Shown piece after piece: positions 44,356 through 55,200 of a stretch of 64,000 nt of DNA. A program made the translations under genes and the position numbers. A model generated the notes under the pieces. That model was given only the letters and a program-made list of their open reading frames with translations, did no database searches and was not told where the DNA came from. Source of the DNA: Telopea speciosissima (taxonomy: Eukaryota; Streptophyta; Magnoliopsida; Proteales; Proteaceae); assembly GCF_018873765.1 (NCBI RefSeq), contig NC_057925.1, positions 9,683,568 to 9,747,567 on the forward strand, in the 5' to 3' direction. How positions within the stretch are numbered: position 1 is the first letter of the stretch; each line of letters opens with the position of its first letter.

Positions 44356-44853
44356 TGTTATGTGCCTAATGGGGCCCACTCTAGTGTATGGGCGCTACAT
44401 TGGGCCAGCCTAGTATGAGATAGGTTAAAGGACTTGATTTAACTCGTTCCATCAGCTTCAGAGCTTTTGGCGTATCGGTCAAGTACCTAACATTTGGTAT
44501 CAGAGCTGGGTACTATGTCAAGGGTTCGAGTCACGGAAAGGGCTACCTAGGAGATGGCTACCTGAAGTAGAATGAAGCCGTCAAGAAAGGGCTACATACC
44601 ACCAGGCAAAAACCCTGGAGCAGAGTGGAGCTGCTTGGAAAGGGCTACCTACCGCCAGAGTAAAGCTGCCTGGAGTGAGAGCCGTCGAGGACGACGACTG
44701 TGGAAGTGTGGTGGTCTGTTATATGCCTAATGGGCCCCACTCTAGTGTATGGGCGTTAGATTGGGCTAGCCTAGTATGGGATAAGTTAAAGGGCTTAATT
44801 TAACGCGTTCCATCAGATTCATAGATTTTGGCATATCGATCAAGTACCTAACA
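44356..44853 (+). mobile_element. Complete TRIM (terminal-repeat retrotransposon in miniature)
   Basis: Two direct LTRs of 137 bp each (44356-44492 and 44717-44853) begin TGTTATRTGCCTAATGGG and end GTACCTAACA, with TGTTA...TAACA termini. The primer-binding site TGGTATCAGAGC, complementary to the initiator Met-tRNA 3' end, lies at 44495-44506 just inside the first LTR. The internal region is only 224 bp and encodes nothing; a weak purine tract (GGAAGTGTGGTGG) precedes the second LTR. Flanks TAGCC (44351-44355) and TAGTC (44854-44858) are a 5-bp target duplication with one change. Size and structure fit TRIM elements, mobilised in trans. Confidence 0.92.
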
Positions 44854-44881
44854 TAGTCTAACCGATAATTAAGGATATATG

Positions 44882-46354
44882 TGTAGACACTGAATTTTGT
44901 CACCCCCTCGGCGATGATGACAACAGGACACGGACAGACACCGGTATCTCTCTCAAGAAGGATTTTTGTCCCTATATCTAAGCCAAATCACCCTAGCATC
45001 CCTAAAATGACTTATAAGACCCTCTTACCAAATGTTGAAGAGTCCAAAGGGAGGAAAAAACCCAAGAAGACAGGGCCCATGGGCCCAGACACACCCTGAA
45101 TCCCAAAAATGGCCTATTTGGGCCCAAAAAGTGAGGAGAGGGGGACCACACTGTCCACGACGTCGTGGACAGTGTCCCACAGCCTCGTGGAGGTCCCCCA
45201 CGGCAATGGTATACGGATCCACGCCAACGCGGAGGTTTTCAACCTCAGCAGGCTGACGTCATCCACGGCGTCGTGGAGGACCTATCTGGCCAGAGATGTG
45301 GGGCACTGCCCCCTATAAATAGGAGGGTCCCCCTCCTCTCATTGCAGGGAATTTTAGGGTAGGGAGACCCTTCTAGTGTGAGATCCACCCCCTTTCAGCC
45401 CTGGTTTTCTCTCTTGAGAGTGTCTGTTAAAGTGAGGTTCCTGAGTATGGGTAGATCCATCGATTACCCGCTTGAGTGAAGAAGGCTCACCTCCTAGTCA
45501 AGATGTTATTCCGCTTGCATACGGATAATAAAAGCCTCCTTTTATAGCCGTTATTCTGTCTGTATACAGATAACGAGAATCCCTTATACAGCTGTTGCTC
45601 TGCCCGAAGTCTGAGTAACGAAACCCATCTTATATAGTCCTTACTCTGTCCGACAAGAGAGAGGCAAGCCGATCGTCCTTCTCCACCTGAGCCGTGGAAA
45701 ATCACATATTTCATATTTGGTACATTTTCATTTATTTCTTGTATTTCTTGACAGGTATCTGTCTCTTTCTTTCTTATTATTTTTGGCATAATGTAGACAA
45801 TTAAAGTAACTCGCTTTAGTGTACATAATAAATGATTTTTCTTTCTTTGTCATGATTAGTGCATCATAACTTAGCCTTGCATGTTAGTATATGATATATT
45901 ATTAAGGGAGAATATTCGAAACAAACATCTAGTGGAAAGATCGGTTTATCCGGGCAAGGTGGGTGCCTAACACCTTCCCACTCTCGTAACCTGACTACTT
46001 ACCTTGAATCTTTGACCAGACCATATGGAATCACATAGTCCTTTCCGTTGATCCCGGATGGGGCTACACCCATTGGGTCTTAGGCCCTAATCCTAGGTGG
46101 CGACTCCATTTCTTCATGACGTATAATCCCAATCCCCATGATGATATATCGAAACGATATGCCGTTATTCATCGAAATCGATCCTTGTCGCAATAAGGGT
46201 GAGGAACCCTCGTCCCGAGGACCGCGGTACTTGCAGGTTTCAATTTATCAAATTATACAATCCTTTGTTTAACTAAATTATCCAAAATAAAAATACATAT
46301 TACTAAAATTCCGTAAATAGTGCCCACTCTATAGCAACCACCAGACCATTGCCA
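44882..46354 (+). mobile_element. Large LTR, probably solo, of a Ty3-type element
   Basis: Begins TGTAGACACTGAATTTTGTC, a start typical of plant Ty3 LTRs. A TATA box CCCTATAAATAGGAGGG is at 45311-45327 and a plausible transcription start follows. GGTGGCGACTCCATTT (46096-46111) and CCCGAGGACCGCGGTACTTG (46215-46234) are also LTR-family motifs as I know them. A TG...CA reading ending TTGCCA at 46354 has TATG on both sides (44878-44881, 46355-46358), so the right end is probable but not certain. It starts only 28 bp after the TRIM. Confidence 0.55.
45148..45175. repeat. Perfect 28-bp GC-rich palindrome in the LTR U3 region
   Basis: Arms ACACTGTCCACGAC and GTCGTGGACAGTGT are exact reverse complements without spacer, about 140 bp upstream of the TATA box. 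Two related imperfect motifs follow at about 45180-45200 and 45258-45275 (TCCACGGCGTCGTGGA), so a TCCACG/CGTGGA motif is repeated in both orientations, possibly as protein-binding sites. Confidence 0.9.
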
Positions 46355-46887
46355 TATGTATATATATATTAGTGATTTATTTAGCTTCATTTGAAATGAC
46401 TTACTATTGATTATTTCAATTATTATTTCAATGGGAGGTGGTTTCCATTGGTCTAAGAGTGAAAAGGATGAAAGTGAGTGGATAATTTTTATTTGGGAAA
46501 GGGAAACGTTAATTGGTCGTATACGACGCAGGGCTCATGCACCTAGATACAGGGCTGCATGAAATGACCGCTATGCCCCCATGAAAGAAAGAAATCCTCA
46601 AGGGAACATCAATCATTTCGTCCAGCCCTGTGTCTAGGCACAGGAGCCACGCACTACACGTGACCAGGTAGATCTGGACTCATGAATGTTTAGAGAAATC
46701 ATCCGCAAAATTGTCATCGGGCGTAATCTCACCCCCTACATCTACTTAGGTTAAACAATCGATATACACCATAGTTAACAAGTTAACATACCCTCATCCA
46801 TGAATGAGTCTTGCCCGATTAAGAATTTTTTATAACTCACCATCCTATCATTGGGGCAGTGGTAGTGGTGAAGTACAATGAAGTAGG
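46355..46887. other. Intergenic; MITE-like relic
   Basis: Positions 46500-46680 contain GCAGGGCTCATGCACCTAGA and CCAGCCCTGTGTCTAGGCAC, loosely inverted, sharing motifs with 39550 and 63030. The boundaries are unclear. No gene. Confidence 0.4.
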
Positions 46888-47477
46888 TGTTTCCCTAAAA
46901 TTTACTTCAGCCTGAAGCCGCTGTTAATACAAGGACCTTTACTTCTCTGCGTGAGGCAACGGTAGATTCTTCTCCAGCCTTGGTACTCCAAGGACTTTCG
47001 TTCAAAAACAAAAAGTGAAAGAAATGGCACGAAAACAAGCATAAACGGGGGAGAATGATGTATTAAAACTCTAAATCACTCTGTGTGAGTAATCCACAAT
47101 ACAGAACTAGAGGGGCCGGAGGCAAATCCCTCAATACTACACCATTGTAATGAAAGCAAAAATTAAAGATAAAGATAAAAGTGCAAATTTGGGTATTTGA
47201 TCAAAATGTCATTTTCTTCTACCCTTATTCTTCTATTTATACTACAACTAAAATGATAAGCATTGATCGGTTATAACTTTTAGATCGATTGTGGCCACTT
47301 CCCACAATGTCAGGGTTGGTTATAACTACCTGACCGACCAAAACCGTCAATTAGTTACTTGACCGAATGTCATAACTGCACGTATTATGACCGAGCATAT
47401 TTAGACTGTCTTATCTTGTTTTGGCTGAACCTCTTTTATCCTCGAAAGTTTGACCGAGCAAAATTAAGGTGTAAACA
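46888..47477 (-). mobile_element. Solo LTR, minus orientation
   Basis: On the plus strand it runs TGTTTCCCT...GGTGTAAACA, with perfect 5-bp target duplications GTAGG at 46883-46887 and 47478-47482. On the minus strand it starts TGTTTACACC and has the TATA box TATAAATA at 47241-47234, about 237 bp inside, which gives the orientation. At 590 bp without internal region it is a recombination-derived solo LTR. Confidence 0.88.
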
Positions 47478-47649
47478 GTAGGAGAAAGAACTTTTTTTAA
47501 TGAGAGATTTGGCTAAAAATAAGTTTAATTTCTAAAAGATAAGGAGAATTGAGTGACAACCCACAACAAAGACAAGGTAGGAGGTGGAATTTTCCATTGC
47601 ATTTAAAAGAAAATTAAGCAATGATAGTAGCAGCTAAAATTAGGGTGTA

Positions 47650-48035
47650 AATGGATAACTGAAAATCCGAATTTGATCCGCATCCCTTATCCGTTTAGGG
47701 CCATCCGTATTCGTTTAGAAATATCCGAAATAAAATTCGAATACTCTGATAAAAATCCGTTCGGAAAAATATCCGAATACTTAATAATAAAAAATAAGTA
47801 AATAATGATCTTGAGGATTTTTAAAGATTCAACAGGTTCTAGAATCTGAGGAAAAGAGAATCATGATCTAAGAGACATGGATTGAGAGTGAATTGTATCC
47901 TCTAGGGGGAGGAAAGTCCAGGTTACACCAGACAAAGATGTAAACAGATGGTCAAAAATCCGAAATCGATCCATATCCGAATCCATTTAGAGTTGTTCGT
48001 ATTCGACCAGGGAATATCCAGATCCAATCACATCT
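47650..48035. mobile_element. Dispersed class II-like element, copy 2 (3' truncated)
   Basis: Starts TAGGGTGTAAATGGATAA and follows the element at 15144 through CGTTTAGGGCCATCC, GAAGATTCAACA-like and GACCAGGGAATAT. It breaks off where SINE sequence begins, so the right end is missing. Confidence 0.6.
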
Positions 48036-48039
48036 GACC

Positions 48040-48165
48040 ATTGTGATCAAATGGTCACTGGTTCACGTCTGGAAATAGTCTCTGCAAAAACAAGGGTAAA
48101 GCTACATACATGATGACCCTCCCCAGACCCCGCAGTGGCGGGAGCCTCATGCACTGGGTACGCCC
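48040..48165 (+). mobile_element. Au-like SINE, 5' truncated
   Basis: Shares ATTGTGA, AATGGTCACTGGTTCACGTC, ACCCTCCCCAGACCCCGCAG, TGGCGGGAGCCTC and GCACTGGGTACGCCC with the fuller copy at 52478. The A-box end is missing and a direct T-tail is absent. Confidence 0.7.
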
Positions 48166-48169
48166 AAAC

Positions 48170-49226
48170 AGTTCATTGCTTTTAGTTGACTTGGGTTATT
48201 TCCACTCACTTCAATTTCATTTAAGTACCAATGAAAACTTTTCCCAGACATTCACTAATTAAGTTTTAATCGGATGTCTCCAAAGAGACATAGTGAGTCT
48301 ATGTCTCCATAATTGTAACTTTACATAAGAGAAGGCTGTTTTTATTTGGGAATGCATATGTTAGCAGAAAATCTACAAAAAAAAAAAAAAAAACACTTCT
48401 TTGAAACAGCACTAATCACTGGCTTAGCCTTGTAAACAAACATATAGTTCTTCCAACAATCCAATAATAGTGAATATGAATAAAAATCATGTCATACATA
48501 GATCAACCAAATTAGTTGATGTAATGATGTCAACAACCAAGCACCTCCCCCCCCCCCCCCTCTCCCCGAAAAAAAAAAAGAAAAAAAAAATACACACCCA
48601 TGCATACACATAAACCAGTAAAAACTGTTGGAAAATGCAGCATGGTCCGCCAAAATCCAAGATTAAGTTGCATCTCCAATGTTATGGCCTCCGAAACTTG
48701 GAAAAATCAGCCAAGTTTGCTGGTCAGATGAAGAATTGCTGCTGACTGAGAAATAATAAAATGTATATACATGCCTTGGGTGATTTCTGTATTGTAATCA
48801 ATGATATGAAAAGGCACATCCACTAGTCTGCCAATTCTCAATAAAAACTAGTAGTGTTGTTTCTGTCATCACTTTCTGGAGCTCACAGAATAAGAGCAGG
48901 GGTTAGGATCTGCTTTTTCAATGTGTCCCTACCTCTTCCAACTGCAGCAAATATGGTGTGCTTTAAGGTCTGTTGAAGCAGATATCACTAAAAGCCTCCT
49001 GCTTGTGATGGGATTGTTTCAGATGTCCTGGAGGCTGGAAATAACCAGCCATATGTACAAAGTAAGTGCAAACAGTACATAGCTGCATTCTTTACCACAA
49101 ACCAACGTGGCATCAGAGGAAGCATAAGGAACCACATCATTCATCAATTCCACCATCCATGTACTTAACAAATTGAGGGGATTATTAAGTTAAATAACAA
49201 TAGTGGCATCCCTTGATGTTACTGTA
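48170..49226. other. 3' flank of the GIY-YIG gene
   Basis: Should contain the 3' UTR and polyadenylation signals of the minus-strand gene ending at 49227. A C-run and A-run lie at 48547-48590. TTTTTATTT at 48340-48348 would read as AATAAA on the minus strand but is distant. Nothing else is recognised. Confidence 0.4.
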
Positions 49227-52200
49227 TCAAGAGGAATCGAGTTTCCAGTCAATCTCTATATGGCTGCAATTACATAAACCTTTGACTTTGGTTAGAGCTG
49301 CCTGCCTATGTTGCAATAGTGCACGGGACCCGTTGTCCACCTGCTTGGACATATCCTCAGCTTTTTTTTTGCGGGGCAACTTCCGAGAGATGCTCTTCCA
49401 TTTTGATTCAAACTCACAAGCTAGAAAATGGAAAAGGGAATCAAAATCAAATATACACTTCCAAATATCAAAACACAACAGATATAATTGTAAAAGCAGC
49501 ACTGAATATATTCTTCAATGCTCAACTCATATCTATAGCATTAGTCTTCAATGTTCAACTCATCTATACTTTTCCATAAAAGAAAGGAAGGAGAAAGAAT
49601 CTAATGTAAACATGAAAACAGCTTCCATTCTCATTACTGAACTGTTGAAATGTGTTAGCACTCCAGTTGGAAGATCAAGATCTCATGTAAGGAATAATTT
49701 GTGTGAACTAAGAATCATTCCACATATGATGTACAAAACCAAATCCATAAATGAAATGATGAAGCAAACCAACCATCATGTGATGCAAATTGTCACACAA
49801 CTCAGTAGTGACAAGTTTGCTATTTAGGTAGGGGTCCATCTGTTTGTAACCAAACAAGTTACAAACAGAAATTGTACCAGCATTTTTTGCCCTCTATACA
49901 ATGACGTGGCACTATAATAAGAGGACTAATGATGTAATTTTGCAATTGGGGAGAGAGAGAGCTTCACCTTGAGACCCAACAAGAGGGGGAGTGGAGCCGG
50001 AGGGGAGAGAGATACGGCTGCGGCAAGAATGGGGGTAGGGGCAGGTTAACAGATAATCCATTGGAACAGGTGCTAGCACCTGCAAATCCGACGACGATGC
50101 TGGAGTGAGCACCGGAACTTACAATGGCTGACCTTCCATTCACCATAAACAACTACACCTACAGTAGAGTTGCAGGGGTGGGGTGGGTTGATGATTGCAG
50201 TCTGATTGCAAAAGAAGCAAACCCCGTTGCAGCTCAGTGATCTAAGAATCCTAGTCCAACACACACCTTTTCTTGATTAAGTTGCATTTGCAACCAGACT
50301 TAAGTTGAAATGGCAGTTGACTGATTTGAAAGGATTTCTTCCCAACTCAATGTCCTCCAGAGTGAACTGTACGAAGGGCCAAATAACTATGTGAATTGAT
50401 AAGGGACATAGGACGAAGATATCCGGATGAGTGACCAAGGCCCGATTAATTTCGACATTTCTTTCTTTATGATTGACCTTTGTGACTGCAATTTTCTTTC
50501 CACGAAGAAGAGTTGAGATGCAGCTACCTTGAGGTTTCTTGAGAAGATCTTCTATCAAGTGTGGTAACAGACGGGGTGGGGGCTCACGTGCAGAGGGATG
50601 GTGGCAGGGGTAGCAGGGGCAAGGGGATGGGTTACAGAGGGACAACAGTGGCATTGGATGGGAGGTCACGGACAGGGGGTACGGCAGGGGCTGGGGCTGG
50701 GAAATTGCAGGGTGGGGGCCCCTTCGGAACAACAGCAGCTTGTTAAGTCGAGCAATAAGAATCAATGAGGAAGTTCTAATCTTGGTGTGGAAGGCAGGAT
50801 TATAAATATCGGCAGGTATCGATACAATACTTATCAATACGATACTTATTTTTCCCAAAAAAAAAAGTCTGTAATGACCGATATGGGACTGATACGCTCC
50901 GATATGAGACCAATACGCTCTGATACGGGACGGATACAGTTGATACGATCTGAAACGGGTCCGATACAGTCTGATACGGTCCAATATAGGTAAGGTACAC
51001 ATGATATGCCTCCTCTAAACCAGCAAAAGAACAAACATGAGTGATATACGAAACTGGTCTAATATAAAAAAACAAAACCCTAATCTTCACCATTTCAACA
51101 AGTTTTAGGGATTTACAGGGCTCAAATCATGGATCGAAACAGATTTGGGCGAAAAAAATAGTAAAGTTGCAGATCTCTTTTTTTTTCATCACTAGATTAG
51201 GCAAAAACGACTTAAGTCCTTGCATCAAGATTATATGCATAACTTATGCGTACTTGCGTCTCTCCGATATGATACGATGTCTCTTAAAATCACCCCTGTG
51301 ATACAATACCCAATAACAATACCTAAATCCTTGGTTGAAGGTCTTGCTGCTATCCATTACAATGAGAAATTATCAAATAAACGAGAAACACAAAGAAGTG
51401 CAGACCAAGGGAAGCCAAGTTCTTCAAAAATGGCCAAGCAATCAATGGCAAGTCGTGTGGACCAGGAAAATAGAACACACTGAGATTCAGTTACTAGTAA
51501 TGAACAGAGTTTTGGAGGACATCATTAACGTCAAGAAGATGGGCAAGGGTGGCGGGGCATGGGAAATTGTAAGGCTGGGGGTGGGACCGAGAGTTGCAGG
51601 TGGGGCATGGGTGGGGGCTCACAGACACCATCAACGACAAGAAGATGACAAGGGTGGCAGGGTGGAGGCAAGGGTCAGGGGAGGGGAGGGGAGGGGTGGG
51701 GGGGGGCTAGGAAATTGCAGGCATGGGGGTCATGACGAGAGTTGCAGTGGGGAGAGCAGGGAGTTGTAGGATGCGGTGGGCAGGGGAGGGAGGGAGATGC
51801 TGGGACAGGGAGGGGAGAGGGACTGAAATTACAAAAAAATCTTAATTAGACTTTCAAACATAATCAAGGGTATGAAAGGAAAGAAAAAATAGGTTACAAC
51901 AATCGGTTGTAACCGCCTTGGTTACGAACAGAGTTTCCCGTTAGGTAGAGAGGAATCTTAGGATAGCATTCGATCTGTGCTCAGATTAAGCACATAACGA
52001 ACAAAAATTGCAACCTGAACCTGAAACCCATATATTAATCAAATTAAGAAGGAAAATCTGAATGTCTTGAGAACCAAGGGTAAGAGCAAGTACTCATAGG
52101 TCACAACATATTTATAATCAAGCTGAAAATGCCTATGCAGACCTCTTTCTCTGGGCCTTCAGGGTTGGGGGTGTCCATGTGACAGGTTAGTAATTGCCAA

Positions 52201-55200
52201 CCATAGTAACTACACCTCAAATTATATACAAAAATCCTCCTCCTGGGATTAGAGCATAACTGATATACAATCAGCAAAGCATATTGAACAAGATTTTGTT
52301 GCAAATCCAAAACCATGAGTAAACAGTCAACTCTTGAAAGGTTCTACTCAACTCAACTCAACTGAGCCTTTTCCCAACTAAATGGGGCTGGCTACATGAA
52401 TCCTATTTCACCATTTAATCCTATTTAAAGCCATTTTCATAGTTATCCCAAGGCATCAATATCTTTTGTCACCTTTACCTTGGTACAACGGTAAAGATTG
52501 CTCCATTGTGACCAAGTGGTCACGGGTTCGAGTCTGGAAACAGCCTCTCTGTGAAAACAGGGGTAAGGCTGCGTACATTATGACCCTCCCCAGACCCCAC
52601 AGTGGCGGGAGCCTCGTGCACTGGGTACGCCCTTTTTATAACCTTACATTTTTTTAACCCTGTCAAATTCTACACACACTCGTACCCTGAAGGCTTCTTG
52701 GGAATCCCCTAACTTATGAAATGGTTCTATCATTGAATCTCAACCCAGCACAGTGTAGCAATTGCAATATTTCTGTAAAATAGTTTGATAAAACTTCATT
52801 GATAGGATGCATTTGTCACTCCTCATGGAAACTTCTCATACTTCCTAACAAAAAAGGTCATCCCCCCAATGTTTGGTCCCACCTATGCAGAGACCTGGGA
52901 GGGGCGAGTTCGGAATCATTCCTAGCCTTCGGCATTTTTGCGCTAAGTGGCCGTCCTCAAGACTTGAACCCGGGCATTTTCCCTTGCGGCCCAAACCTTT
53001 TACCATTGCTCTAAGCAATGGTCCCTTCATTCTGCCTAACACATGTCTAAAAATACTCCAGTACCAAATAAACTCCACTAAAACCTGGAAGGAAAAGGGG
53101 ACTGGGGGGCTTTTCACCCTTAAAGATCAATGTTCAAAGAACTTCCAAACTTCAAAGCCAACCAGAGATTTTATTTTTCTCCTTTGTTTCACTTCTCTGT
53201 CTCCAATGTACATCCTCGAAATAAAGACGCCTTTAGTGCATCATGTGGAGATATGGTAGAATTAACATTCCAGGTAGTATGAGAGGAAGAGTAGAAGGTC
53301 GAATCATTATAGAAGACCTATCTCTATCTAAATCCAGTAATCTTGAGAAGATTATCATCAAAGAGGATAGTCAATGCATTATCAATTCATACAAGAACAA
53401 ATAGGAGAGTCACCCATGAATGGATCACCATACGTGATGCTGGGCTCTTGAATCAACTGTCTATGGAAGTCGGACAAAATTTTCTGCAAACAGATCGACT
53501 GAATTTCTTACTTCCCTGGCAAATATGTTAGCTGGGAATTATATCCCGATTTCTGGGAGAACTTTCAAAATCTCAAGTGCCATGAACATACATCAGGACT
53601 CAAATATGTGGTCTTTATTCATCCAAATGGAATGAGTGGGTGGGGTGTAAATGGAAGAAGTTAATATGCTGAGTTGTCATATGAAATGGTAATGAAAGTT
53701 CAAGAGATCAGGGAATCTTAAATAACAAAAGAATGACCTAATCTAATTGTAAGGATAATTTGTGAACGAAACACTACTAAATTTTCCTGACAGTAGCTGA
53801 TTAGGATTCTTTTGTTGATCTTCCAGTTTTATATTGTTCTACCCAAAAAAATTCCCTTTCAAATAAAAAAGGAAAAGAAATGGAAAGGAGCAGACAAAAT
53901 CCTGTGTTTATCCATGTTGCTAAGTCAAACTAATAATACCTTCATTTTTGTCCTCAAATTCATGAACAAGGCATGCATAAACCCAACCTTTTCAGCATCG
54001 GATGCCTTTAGTATTGGCAATCTATTTAGTTTCCACCTTGACCCAGCTATAGTCCCTATTGATAACATCCCACCTCTTTCCCCAAAAGGCTAGCTTAAGC
54101 TAAACTTCAATACCTAAGGGAAAAGCTGGTAGAGCAATCTGAAGAGATGCTATGGCCAACAATAGGCAGTGATTAGACGAAACAGAAAACTTGGATCATT
54201 ATAGAAGTCCGGGTATAGCCCAAAAATACTGAGAAAATCATCACTGGAAGAGACTACCAGGCAGTTAGCAATTCATTCAAGAACAACTAGAAACCCCATC
54301 CATGAAACTTTGGATCAGCGTCTCTGGAAGTAAAGTAACAATAACATTTTGCAAATAAATTAAGTGAATTTGCCAGTCCCCTGGCAAATGGGCGGTTGGG
54401 ATTTATCCCAGTTCCCAGATTTGGCTGAAGAGCTTTCAAAAGCTATAACACAATAAACATAAATCAGGATGTACAGAGAGATCATGTCGTCCTCAACAAT
54501 ATATATGTATCGAAGTAATTCATGAGATTATAGGCAATTAGATTTTAGTTGTGGATCTTCCTATTTTGTATTTTTCAGAAAATACTTCCATTAAAATAAA
54601 AGAAAAGAAAACAGAAGAAAACACAAGCCAAGTAGTGCTTATGGTTCTGAGACAAAATAATACCTTGACTTTGGTCCCTAAATCCTCGAATGAGGCATGC
54701 ACAAATCCAAGGTCTTCCAGCACGGGATGCCTTTGCTCCACCGTTAAGTTCTCCATTATGTTGCTTCAGACTACAGAACAATTTCATGCCTTTAGTAGTT
54801 TTTTAAAGTATCTAATCAAGCATTCAATACAGGAATGCACCTATATATCCAATTGGTAAGAGGTAAAAGCCAAAACCTTAAAGAGGATAAAAATTTTCAA
54901 TAACACAAAAGCAAGAAATACAAATAGCAAAGCAATATTCGTTTTACTACATGACCCAGAATTTCAAAATACAAGGGTTATAAAGCTCAGAGATACTTTC
55001 CTGCTGTATCCATACTCCAAGATGTGTGACGGAACTGATACTTTGTTATATCATTATACTACTACTTTTAATTAAACTGTTACCTTATTTAAAGTTGATC
55101 AAGAAGATGGTGATAAATATTAAGGAGAAAGTTCGGGATTTGCTCGAAGTAAAAGATTCCTACAGAAATGCAAACAGTTGAGATATTTGTGGATCAGCTG

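Noticed and set aside
45025..45362. Several overlapping frames in the LTR
   Set aside because: They come from a GC-rich palindromic LTR region with a TATA box and have no protein similarity.
50277..51002. A 241-codon minus-strand open frame
   Set aside because: Its middle is Tyr/Arg/Ile-Gly periodic sequence produced by the TATCGG repeat and it has no domain; it lies within a transposon in an intron.
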